From assembly GCA_003525045.1 (NCBI GenBank), contig DQGF01000064.1, forward strand, positions 9,032 to 18,731: 9,700 bases of DNA, written 5' to 3'. The translations under genes and the position numbers were made by a program. Positions 1 through 6,054 of this stretch are shown here, in pieces (the first letter of the stretch is position 1; each line of letters starts with the position of its first letter). This DNA comes from Pseudomonas sp. (GTDB taxonomy: Bacteria; Pseudomonadota; Gammaproteobacteria; Pseudomonadales; Pseudomonadaceae). The notes under the pieces are model-generated. The model was not told the origin of the DNA. It did no database searches and saw only the letters and a list, made by a program, of their open reading frames with translations.

Positions 1-1357
1 TGTGGGCATCTTCAGTCACGGTCTCGACGGCAAAGCCGCCGATGTCGTCTATCGCCGAGCGGCGCAATACCGCGCAGGAGCCGCAGAAAAACGCGGCGTT
101 CCACATGTCGTTGCCGTCCTGCACCAGGCCGTAGAACAACTCGCCCTCGTTCGGCCGCTGGCGGAAGGTGCCGAGGTTGCGCTCGAACGGGTCCGGCGAC
201 AGGAAGTGGTGGGGCGTCTGCACCAGTGCAAGTTTTGGATCGCGCAGGAACCAGCCGACGGTCAGCTGCAGGAAGGAGCGGACCGGCACATGGTCGCAGT
301 CGAAAATGGCCACAAGTTCGCCGTCGAGCTTGAGCAACGCCTGGTTCAGGTTGCCGGCCTTGGCGTGCTTGTTGTCCGAACGCGTGATGTAGTTCACCCC
401 GGCCTCGGCGGCGAACAGGCGAAACTCCTCGCGCTTGCCGTCGTCGAGAATCGAAATTCGCAACTTGTCATGGGGCCAGTCGATACCCAACGCTGCGTAC
501 ACGGTGCCACGCACAATCGACAAGTCTTCGTTGTAGGTCGGGATCAACAGATCGACCGTTGGCCACAGGCGGGTATCGGCGGGCAATTGCGCCGGGATGC
601 GCTGCAAGGGCCAGCAGGTCTGGATATACCCCAGTAGCAGTACCAGCCAGGAATAGGTTTCGGCAATCAGCAGCACGACGCCGCAGACCAGGTCCAGCGG
701 GGCTGCCCAGTTCAATGTCGAGGTATAGCGCCACCACAGGTAGCGGCAGGAAACGATGATCGACAACACGATCAGCAGCAAGGTCGGGAACCGCCCGGGA
801 ACGCGGCGAACCACCATGGCCACGGCCCAGAGCAAGAACACGAACATCAATTGCGAACCGTAACCGAACGGCTCGGTGATGCACACAACCACCAGAACCA
901 GGCCGACAGCCGCGCAGATATAGTTCAGCCAGTGCTGTTGGCGAGGGCTGAGGGTCTGCCACCATTTCTTGCCGGCATGGACCGTTTCGCTGTCATTCGC
1001 CTGCTGCGGCAACCCGTTGAGAAACAGGGCCACGCGCTCCCACAGCCGTTGGTTGGACTGGCCCAGGTCCTGAACCCATTGCGGTTTGCTTCTGTGGCGA
1101 CGCTCGGGCATCGGTTTGGCCATCAACAGCCACAGGCTTTGCAGGGCGATACGTAGCGGGTCACCCACACTGGGTGCCTTGTTGGCCACGTGCGGGTACC
1201 AGCGTTGGCGCTGCTCCAGCAGCGGCCGCCAGGCGCGCGACTCAAATCGCAGAAACACCCAGGCCAGCGCGGTCAACGTCGCCAGCAAGAACGCCGTCGG
1301 TGGGTAACAGTCGTACTGTCGACGTAAATGCATGTAGGGGAAAATCCGCGCGATCAT
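1..1357 (-). CDS. bcsA: Cellulose synthase catalytic subunit BcsA (N-terminal 452 codons; 3' end outside window)
   Basis: This is the inner-membrane processive glycosyltransferase that polymerises UDP-glucose into beta-1,4-glucan and extrudes it. The reading frame is open from the ATG at 1357 to the left edge. Hydrophobic segments lie near residues 21-36, 144-161, 169-183, 191-206 and 222-246. The GT2 domain then begins at PTYNEDL (273-279), followed by DDG (305-307), the UDP/metal-binding DCD (353-355), FFCGS (423-427) and TED (448-450) with the catalytic-base Asp450. The QxxRW motif and the PilZ domain that senses c-di-GMP should lie beyond the edge. The sequence follows E. coli BcsA closely from the N-terminus on, including the motif order and the long cytoplasmic stretch between the first two membrane segments. 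The start overlaps the bcsQ stop as ATGA and is preceded by a strong GGGAGG site, so translation is probably coupled to bcsQ. Confidence 0.96.
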   Translation of the reverse strand, partial: MIARIFPYMHLRRQYDCYPPTAFLLATLTALAWVFLRFESRAWRPLLEQRQRWYPHVANKAPSVGDPLRIALQSLWLLMAKPMPERRHRSKPQWVQDLGQSNQRLWERVALFLNGLPQQANDSETVHAGKKWWQTLSPRQQHWLNYICAAVGLVLVVVCITEPFGYGSQLMFVFLLWAVAMVVRRVPGRFPTLLLIVLSIIVSCRYLWWRYTSTLNWAAPLDLVCGVVLLIAETYSWLVLLLGYIQTCWPLQRIPAQLPADTRLWPTVDLLIPTYNEDLSIVRGTVYAALGIDWPHDKLRISILDDGKREEFRLFAAEAGVNYITRSDNKHAKAGNLNQALLKLDGELVAIFDCDHVPVRSFLQLTVGWFLRDPKLALVQTPHHFLSPDPFERNLGTFRQRPNEGELFYGLVQDGNDMWNAAFFCGSCAVLRRSAIDDIGGFAVETVTEDAH

Positions 1358-2073
1358 TGCGCCTCCCGGCGTCGGGTCAGGCACCAGGTCGCCAGGCTGA
1401 GGGCGTCCTGGGCAGACAGGCTGGCGGGCGCGTATTGGCCGACCGGCTGCTTGAACGCCAGGGCTTCGCGCACGGCTTCGTCGCTGTGCACGGTAAAGGG
1501 CAGCAGACGTGAGGCCAAATGCTTGCGCCAAACGAGCAACAAGTCGCGCTGCAACTGGCTGCCGGGGTCAAAACGGTTTACCAGCAGCGGCGCCGTGCCG
1601 CCTTCCTGCAGCAGCAGTACATGGCAGGCGGCGTCGGCTTCGGTCAAGCGAATCGGGAACAGGCACGGGCCGATGGTTGCGTGTCCCGGTAAACGCTGGG
1701 GTAAATCGAACAACACCCAATCGTAGTGCGCCGTCAGGCTTGCCTGGCGCCGCGCCCAAAGCTTCGGGTTGTCGAGCAGCTGCTGTTCGATACGCATGGA
1801 TTCTTGCCAGGTCAGGCCACCATAAGGCAAGAGGTCAAGCGTGGGTGCCAGGCTCCAGGCCTGGGCATGCCAATGATCGCCATCGAGCATGGCGCGCGCC
1901 CAGCCGAATTTTTCGCTGGCGACCAGATTGAAGTGCAGGCGCAGCAGGTTTTCCGGGCACATATCCACCATCAGCACCCGCTCCCCGAGCGTGTGCAGCG
2001 CATAGCCGACAGCCGCCAGAATCGAACTGGTCCCCACGCCGCCGCGCACGCCACGCAGGCTCAACGCTGTCAC
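1354..2073 (-). CDS. bcsQ: Cellulose biosynthesis protein BcsQ (MinD/ParA-like P-loop protein)
   Basis: BcsQ is a cytoplasmic SIMIBI-class nucleotide-binding protein. In enterobacteria it forms a complex with BcsR that associates with and stabilises the synthase. The 239-residue product carries the family-typical deviant P-loop GVRGGVGTSS at residues 8-17, in which Arg and Thr occupy the positions of the two lysines of ParA/MinD. Next comes LMVDMCPENLLRLHFN (switch I region, about 34-49), then GWARAMLDG (57-65). LFDLP, the Walker-B-like strand, is around residue 121, and LLPFTVHSDEA and KQPVGQY lie near the C-terminus. All of these match E. coli BcsQ. The start is GTG at 2073, overlapping the bcsR stop as GTGA, with GGAG 7 bases upstream. 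A downstream start would remove the P-loop. The gene overlaps bcsA by 4 bases at its end. Confidence 0.95.
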   Translation of the reverse strand: MTALSLRGVRGGVGTSSILAAVGYALHTLGERVLMVDMCPENLLRLHFNLVASEKFGWARAMLDGDHWHAQAWSLAPTLDLLPYGGLTWQESMRIEQQLLDNPKLWARRQASLTAHYDWVLFDLPQRLPGHATIGPCLFPIRLTEADAACHVLLLQEGGTAPLLVNRFDPGSQLQRDLLLVWRKHLASRLLPFTVHSDEAVREALAFKQPVGQYAPASLSAQDALSLATWCLTRRREAQ

Positions 2074-2333
2074 TTCAGTGCTCCGAATTTACTCTGCCGG
2101 ATCGGCTGAGCCACCGGCATTGGCGGCTCCGACGACGCATGCGTTGGAAAGCCGAACTCTTCGAGCAGCGGCCAGCGGCGCATGGCACGGCGGAGTTCCA
2201 GTTGCGCCGAAATATCGACGTATTCAAGATCGGGCAGCTTCAACTCGACCTTGAGACGGGCGATGTCATCGGCGCGTTCGGTGCGCGACAGCGTTTGGTT
2301 TTTTACGGGAGTCTTTGCGGGTAAGGTAGCCAT
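2070..2333 (-). CDS. bcsR: Cellulose biosynthesis protein BcsR with C-terminal tail
   Basis: BcsR is a small cytoplasmic partner of BcsQ. The 87-residue protein contains the BcsR core at about residues 26-61: RLKVELKLPDLEYVDIS followed by RRWPLLEEFG. These correspond to the SLPDIDYADIS and KRWPLLAEF elements of the 62-residue E. coli protein. After the core there is an extra tail of about 25 residues, rich in Pro and Ser and ending SKFGALK, which E. coli BcsR lacks. The start at 2333 is supported by an AAGGAGA site 8 bases upstream. It places the first 31 bases of bcsR inside the end of bcsG. The end overlaps bcsQ by 4 bases. The identification rests on short but diagnostic motifs and on the position directly before bcsQ. 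Confidence 0.92.
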   Translation of the reverse strand: MATLPAKTPVKNQTLSRTERADDIARLKVELKLPDLEYVDISAQLELRRAMRRWPLLEEFGFPTHASSEPPMPVAQPIRQSKFGALK

Positions 2334-3940
2334 GTACCCTTCTCCTTGATTCGAACATAAGGCTTGCCGGCATAGTCGACTACGACTGTCCCGGCGTTTT
2401 CCGATACCGCCGGCGTTTGTGGCAGATTGGCGAGCAGGGTCTGCCAGTCCGGGCTTTGGCCGTCAGGCGCCAGGGGCGACGCGTACAACCGCGAAATGAT
2501 TTCCGAGAGGGCCAGGTAGCTGCTCGGCTGGGTGACATGGACCGGTCCACTGCGCGGATTCTTGCCCATGCCCACCAGCTTGATGCCCACCGGGACGTGG
2601 GTAATCGAAGGGCTCGGGATCTCCCGCATGCCGGAAATCTGCATTCGGTCGCCATGCAGGGCCGCACCGTGCTCCGGCACGATCACTACAGCCACCCGGC
2701 GTCCACTCTTCTCCAGTTCCGTGAGGAAGACATTCAGGTCCTCCAGCAGGGTTTGCGCGCGTGGCTTGTAGTCGGCACGTCGGGTGCCGCCATCGGCGGT
2801 CAGCGCCCGGTTGCCGTCATGCAAGGTGGTGGTGTTGTAGAACAGCGCCACGCGTGCACTGTCCTGGCTTTCACGATGCTCCCACCACTTGTCCAGCACA
2901 TCACGGTCACGCCAGATCGGCGAGCCGTCGAAGGCGACCAGCGCACGCTGCAAATCGGAGGTGCTGACAGCCGGCGCCGGCAAGGCACCTTGCGCGCGCA
3001 CTTCATCGATGAAGCCTTCAAACTGGCCGGTGTGGTTGAGCATGACTTCGTTCTCGAAGCCCAGCTTGCGCAGGTCGTCCATCAGCAAGCATTGCTCGGG
3101 TGCCACCCCGTACAACTTGCTATGCGATTGCTGGCCGCAACTGGCGCGTAACAGGCGAATCGCCGCCGGGCCACTGTAGGAGGTAGCGGAGTTGAAGTTG
3201 TCGAACACCACGTCCATCTGTGCCAGCAGGGCGTTATCGCGCAGGCCGACAGTGTCCAGGTCATCCCAGGCCAGTGAGCAGATGTTGATCAGCAACAGGT
3301 CGAACGGCTGGGCCGTGGCGTCCGCCGGCTTGAACTCGACATGCCGTGCGGCCTCGGTGTCATAAAACGTTTGCAGGTAGGCCTCCAGCGTCTTGCTGTC
3401 CGGTTCGCCTGCCGTGGTGGCCTGGACAGGTGTGGCCGACTGCGCCATCGACTGCGCTGGCCCTTGCAAGGGCAACAGGTTGCTGACGCTCAGCCAGGCG
3501 AAGGCGGCCAGAGTAAAGGTGGTGAGACGCAGCCACTGGTGGATGAAAAAGTACGCGACCACCATCAGCATCAGCGCGCCGCACAGGTTCCAATCGATGA
3601 AGCGGCCGGCCAGTTCAAGCAGGTACTGCGGGGTGAAATTCAATACCCCGGGTTGGTCGAGCAGGCGACTGAAGGGCGGCAGCCAAGTGTCTTGATAGAG
3701 CAGCGCCACGCCCACCGGAACGGCAATCAGGGTGCGCAGGGTGGCCAGATAGCGCTGGCGCAACGGAATCAGCAGCACGGCGGCGAAGACCAGGTTGGGC
3801 AATACCTGCAGGTTCAGGTAACCGCCCCACAGCAAGGCCAGCTTGATCAGAAAATACAGATTCCAGCGCCCGAGTCCCGGCCAGGTCCAGGCGTTCTGCC
3901 GAACGGGCAGGGGGACGTTGAGTTTTTCAAACTGGCTCAT
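2303..3940 (-). CDS. bcsG: Cellulose phosphoethanolamine transferase BcsG
   Basis: BcsG transfers phosphoethanolamine from phosphatidylethanolamine to the C6 hydroxyl of glucose units in nascent cellulose, using a zinc-dependent alkaline-phosphatase-fold domain facing the periplasm. The protein has 545 residues (E. coli has 559). Membrane segments lie at about 26-44, 46-60, 71-87, 117-137 and 139-158, and the catalytic domain starts near 212. The expected active site is complete: Cys221 in NICSL, nucleophile Ser256 in SATSYSGPAA, His374 in LHDGN, and Glu423-His424 in VPEHGAALHGDR. The Cys268/Cys284 pair matches the structural disulfide of the E. coli enzyme. The start at 3940 (MSQFEKLN) aligns with the E. 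coli N-terminus (MTQF). A start at 3988 would add 16 residues read out of frame from bcsF. The gene overlaps bcsF by 14 bases and bcsR by 31. Confidence 0.96.
   Translation of the reverse strand: MSQFEKLNVPLPVRQNAWTWPGLGRWNLYFLIKLALLWGGYLNLQVLPNLVFAAVLLIPLRQRYLATLRTLIAVPVGVALLYQDTWLPPFSRLLDQPGVLNFTPQYLLELAGRFIDWNLCGALMLMVVAYFFIHQWLRLTTFTLAAFAWLSVSNLLPLQGPAQSMAQSATPVQATTAGEPDSKTLEAYLQTFYDTEAARHVEFKPADATAQPFDLLLINICSLAWDDLDTVGLRDNALLAQMDVVFDNFNSATSYSGPAAIRLLRASCGQQSHSKLYGVAPEQCLLMDDLRKLGFENEVMLNHTGQFEGFIDEVRAQGALPAPAVSTSDLQRALVAFDGSPIWRDRDVLDKWWEHRESQDSARVALFYNTTTLHDGNRALTADGGTRRADYKPRAQTLLEDLNVFLTELEKSGRRVAVVIVPEHGAALHGDRMQISGMREIPSPSITHVPVGIKLVGMGKNPRSGPVHVTQPSSYLALSEIISRLYASPLAPDGQSPDWQTLLANLPQTPAVSENAGTVVVDYAGKPYVRIKEKGTWLPYPQRLP
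2341..2347 (-). promoter_or_regulatory. Ribosome binding site of bcsR inside bcsG
   Basis: On the minus strand the site reads AAGGAGA and ends 8 bases before the bcsR ATG at 2333. It lies within codons for the Lys-Glu-Lys near the BcsG C-terminus. It fixes the bcsR start and therefore the 31-base gene overlap. Confidence 0.75.
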
Positions 3941-4127
3941 CGGTATCACTCGCAGCCTGCGCTGCAGGCGCGCGCCGACGCACGCCACAGGGCTTCAAAT
4001 AACGGGGCGACAGGTGTCGCCGGGACCAGCGCTGAAGGCGCTGTTGAACAGCACGTAGCAGCAGGACCAGGGCCAGTGTCATCAGGCAACTGGCCGCGAT
4101 GACTTGCAGCAGTTGGGAGTACATCAT
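3927..4127 (-). CDS. bcsF: Cellulose biosynthesis protein BcsF, small membrane anchor
   Basis: BcsF is a short single-span inner-membrane protein. In E. coli it binds and recruits BcsE to the synthase complex. The 66-residue product begins MMYSQLLQV and has one hydrophobic helix at about residues 6-25. A strongly basic stretch follows, then SPRYLKPCG (E. coli has KPRYVKPAG) and a polar tail ending DTDEPV. The ATG at 4127 overlaps the bcsE stop as ATGA. A GTG two codons upstream at 4133 and an ATG one codon downstream at 4124 are possible alternatives. The gene overlaps the start of bcsG by 14 bases. The identification depends on size, topology, the RY(L/V)KP motif and the position between bcsE and bcsG. 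Confidence 0.9.
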   Translation of the reverse strand: MMYSQLLQVIAASCLMTLALVLLLRAVQQRLQRWSRRHLSPRYLKPCGVRRRAPAAQAASDTDEPV

Positions 4128-5668
4128 GGGCACGGTTCCGACAGCGGCAGGCTGATGCGTTGCGGGATGTAGCCGGCGCGGGCAATCGCCTGGGTCAGGA
4201 TATCCGTCACTTGTTCGCTGGCCATGCGGTGCGCCTCGGACTGATGGGGCGCGTCGAGGAAGGCCTGGCGAGGCAAGTCATCGACTGTCGGCAGCGGGGT
4301 GATCTCGCTGAAAATATCGCGCCACGGCAAACGGCAGATATTGCCCAGTGCGGGTTCCAGTCCATCGGCCCGGCAGGCGAACAGAAACAGATAAAAGTAC
4401 CCGTTGAGCACGCAGGCGATGTCGCCGAAACGGCGCAAGGTGATCTGGTTCAGGTATTGGTCGATGTCCAGGTCGCCGCGCGGACGTAACCGCAGCAGTT
4501 GGTGGGTGACCTCGCCCGAGGCGCCGCTGTAGATCTGGTCCAGCGTGGTGATGAACGCCAATGGGTCCAGCAAGCCACGTTGGGCAGGTGGGCGCAGGCG
4601 ATCGAACAGCATCTCGATGTTGGTCACTTGGCGATGCCGCCAGATCTGACCCTGAACGCTGTCCACCAGGCTCAGGAAATGCGCCAGCGGCGTCTTGAAT
4701 GGCACGATCAGGTTAGCGCCGCAGGCCAGCAACAGGCGCTCGTCGCGATAGCGCAGGCAGGGCTCCATTTCGCGCACGATGACCTTCAGGGCAACGCCGC
4801 AGCGCTCGCGCAGCACGTGAAGACGGCGGGCCAGTAGCTCGACTTCCTGGTTGCTGTTCAGCGCCATGATTACACTGGCAGCCCGCGCACGACCCGCCTG
4901 CTCCAGCAAGTCGTCGCGATGTTCGAACAGCCGCCATTGCTCGGAAAGCGGCGGTGCGCCTTCGAGGACCGAGCGCTGGGTCAAGTAAATGCGCTGATCG
5001 TCAGTCCGCGTCTGCGGCGGGCTGGATAGCTGTGTGACGCTCAAGCCGAAGACATCATTTTCAAGGACAAGGTCGAATGCCTGAGCGGCGCATACTCCCA
5101 TCTCGCTGTGCCAGAAGTTCAGCTGGTAGCAAATGCCGCCGTCGCGACGGTAAAGTTGGGCGAGCCCGGAAATCTCTTCATTGAGTGCCAGCAGGCGTTC
5201 ATGCAGTGCAGGCGCCTGGCCGTGGCAGAGCACCAGTAAGGTGCAAGCCCGTTCATTGAGCCATTGGCGCATATCGTCGATCCAATGTTGCAGCTGGACG
5301 CAGGAAAGGTTTTCCACGTGGCTGGCCGCGAGCATCAACACCAGGTAACTGCCCTGGCGGATGTTGATCCGCGAAAGATCAGTCGTGAATGCGTTGAAGG
5401 CCGCACGAGTGGCGGCGTCAGAGGGCACCGAAAACATTCTCAGTGCACCGGGCCCCGCATCGCTGGCCATCGAGTCGACCACAGTGATCGGGTCCTGGCC
5501 GCAGCAGGTCAAGGTCGCTGAATGGGTTTCCTGCAGCGCCGACAAAAACTGACGGGCAATAAGGTTCGCATCGGCCGGCTGATCCAGCGCGACCCAGTAA
5601 AGACCTGCCTCTCGCAGGCACATTTGCTCATCCTGCAGATGCCGGATGGCCAGAGTGACTTGACTCAA
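4124..5668 (-). CDS. bcsE: Cellulose biosynthesis protein BcsE, c-di-GMP-binding regulator
   Basis: BcsE is a cytoplasmic c-di-GMP sensor that boosts cellulose output and is held at the membrane by BcsF. The predicted product has 514 residues (E. coli has 523). It has an N-terminal degenerate NTPase-like part (about 1-210), then a REC-like part containing VLEGAPPLSEQWRLF (about 234-248) and DERLLLACGAN (309-319), then a degenerate GGDEF-like part. RFGD at 413-416 matches the RxGD I-site of E. coli BcsE, and RYRD at 306-309 matches its second c-di-GMP-contacting RxxD. The start is chosen as TTG at 5668. The family match begins about three residues later, AGGTGGAG precedes it, and the next upstream ATG (5749) adds 27 residues made of rare codons and Arg/Cys-rich sequence. 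This is the first gene of the bcs operon. Confidence 0.93.
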   Translation of the reverse strand: MSQVTLAIRHLQDEQMCLREAGLYWVALDQPADANLIARQFLSALQETHSATLTCCGQDPITVVDSMASDAGPGALRMFSVPSDAATRAAFNAFTTDLSRINIRQGSYLVLMLAASHVENLSCVQLQHWIDDMRQWLNERACTLLVLCHGQAPALHERLLALNEEISGLAQLYRRDGGICYQLNFWHSEMGVCAAQAFDLVLENDVFGLSVTQLSSPPQTRTDDQRIYLTQRSVLEGAPPLSEQWRLFEHRDDLLEQAGRARAASVIMALNSNQEVELLARRLHVLRERCGVALKVIVREMEPCLRYRDERLLLACGANLIVPFKTPLAHFLSLVDSVQGQIWRHRQVTNIEMLFDRLRPPAQRGLLDPLAFITTLDQIYSGASGEVTHQLLRLRPRGDLDIDQYLNQITLRRFGDIACVLNGYFYLFLFACRADGLEPALGNICRLPWRDIFSEITPLPTVDDLPRQAFLDAPHQSEAHRMASEQVTDILTQAIARAGYIPQRISLPLSEPCP

Positions 5669-5678
5669 AAACCTGCTA

Positions 5679-5686
5679 CTCCACCT
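5679..5686 (-). promoter_or_regulatory. Ribosome binding site favouring the TTG start of bcsE
   Basis: On the minus strand this reads AGGTGGAG, with its GGAG ending 10 bases before the TTG at 5668. A further AGG lies 3 bases before that TTG. The alternative ATG at 5749 has only a short AGG upstream. The spacing is a little long, so this is supportive rather than decisive. Confidence 0.5.
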
Positions 5687-5760
5687 GATTCTGATGCATA
5701 GGACGCCGGGCTGACTGGCGGCCGTGCGAGCCTGACGACAAGAAACCATCCAACGCCTGC

Positions 5761-5780
5761 GCGGAGCCGCACGGCTTCGC
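5761..5780 (+). repeat. Imperfect palindrome able to form a hairpin
   Basis: The arms GCGGAGCCG (5761-5769) and CGGCTTCGC (5772-5780) pair over nine positions with one G-U wobble in plus-strand RNA. In minus-strand RNA, the bcs leader sense, the same position is an A-C mismatch. No T-run follows on either strand, so it is not an intrinsic terminator. It could be a short extragenic palindromic repeat, but only one copy lies in this window. Confidence 0.45.
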
Positions 5781-5905
5781 CGGCGGGCAACAGGTCGTTC
5801 ACGATTGGGATTAAAACGTCTGAATATTGGCGAATTCTGTCGCGCGATATTTTCGCGTCAGAAAAACGGCGATTCCTGCCGGCCACTAATAAATGTGAGT
5901 ATTTC

Positions 5906-5924
5906 TTAGGTCTATTCGACCTAA
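5906..5924. promoter_or_regulatory. Perfect inverted repeat TTAGGTC-N5-GACCTAA, possible operator
   Basis: Two perfect 7-base arms (5906-5912 and 5918-5924) flank the 5-base spacer TATTC. The site lies in AT-rich sequence about 240 bases upstream of the bcsE start. The size and symmetry suit a dimeric repressor or activator. I cannot name the protein from sequence. A hairpin is an alternative if the region is transcribed. Confidence 0.45.
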
Positions 5925-5984
5925 ACCACTCAGTAGTTATCGTGATGAGGAATGAGCGCGCAATGTGAGATATCGGATCTGGGG

Positions 5985-6000
5985 TGTCAATATTTTGGAC
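5985..6000 (-). promoter_or_regulatory. TTGACA hexamer and FleQ-like dyad upstream of the bcs operon
   Basis: On the minus strand, bases 5990-5985 read TTGACA, a consensus -35 hexamer. The best -10 at 17-base spacing (CACATT, about 5967-5962) is poor. The same place holds the dyad GTCAA-N5-TGGAC (5986-6000), which resembles the published Pseudomonas FleQ site GTCAATAAATTGAC but is one base longer with one mismatched arm position. FleQ is a c-di-GMP-responsive regulator of exopolysaccharide operons in Pseudomonas, which makes the location suggestive. Both assignments are inference. Confidence 0.25.
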
Positions 6001-6038
6001 GTTAGTGCAAATTTTTTTCAGACGGACGGTAGTCATCC

Positions 6039-6054
6039 TGTGATGCGTGTCATA
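6039..6054. promoter_or_regulatory. CRP/Vfr-like site TGTGA-N6-TCATA
   Basis: The sequence TGTGATGCGTGTCATA matches the CRP-family palindrome TGTGA-N6-TCACA at nine of ten core positions. It sits roughly midway between the two divergent operons, so it could act on either. A single match of this quality can arise by chance in 700 bases, so confidence is limited. Confidence 0.3.

Noticed and set aside
2..637. Plus-strand 211-codon open frame
   Set aside because: It lies antisense to bcsA, whose protein carries all GT2 motifs; long antisense frames are expected in GC-rich genes.
3941..3988. Upstream start extending BcsG by 16 residues
   Set aside because: The extra residues are bcsF sequence in another frame, and the E. 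coli BcsG N-terminus aligns at 3940.
2417..4102. Plus-strand open frames of 244 and 253 codons
   Set aside because: They are antisense to bcsG and bcsF, have Gln/Arg/His-rich composition typical of shadow frames, and show no recognisable domain.
5843..5857. Short dyad CGCGA-N5-TCGCG
   Set aside because: The arms are only five bases and made of CG steps common in this genome; too weak to list as a site.
5953..6006. Plus-strand 17-codon frame after a GAGG
   Set aside because: The GAGG is only about two bases from the ATG, too close to act as a ribosome site, and the peptide is unrecognised.
5665..6036. Minus-strand 123-codon open frame upstream of bcsE
   Set aside because: It runs through the intergenic region in a different frame from bcsE and overlaps its start. 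It has no recognisable domain and poor codon use, and no good ribosome site was seen.
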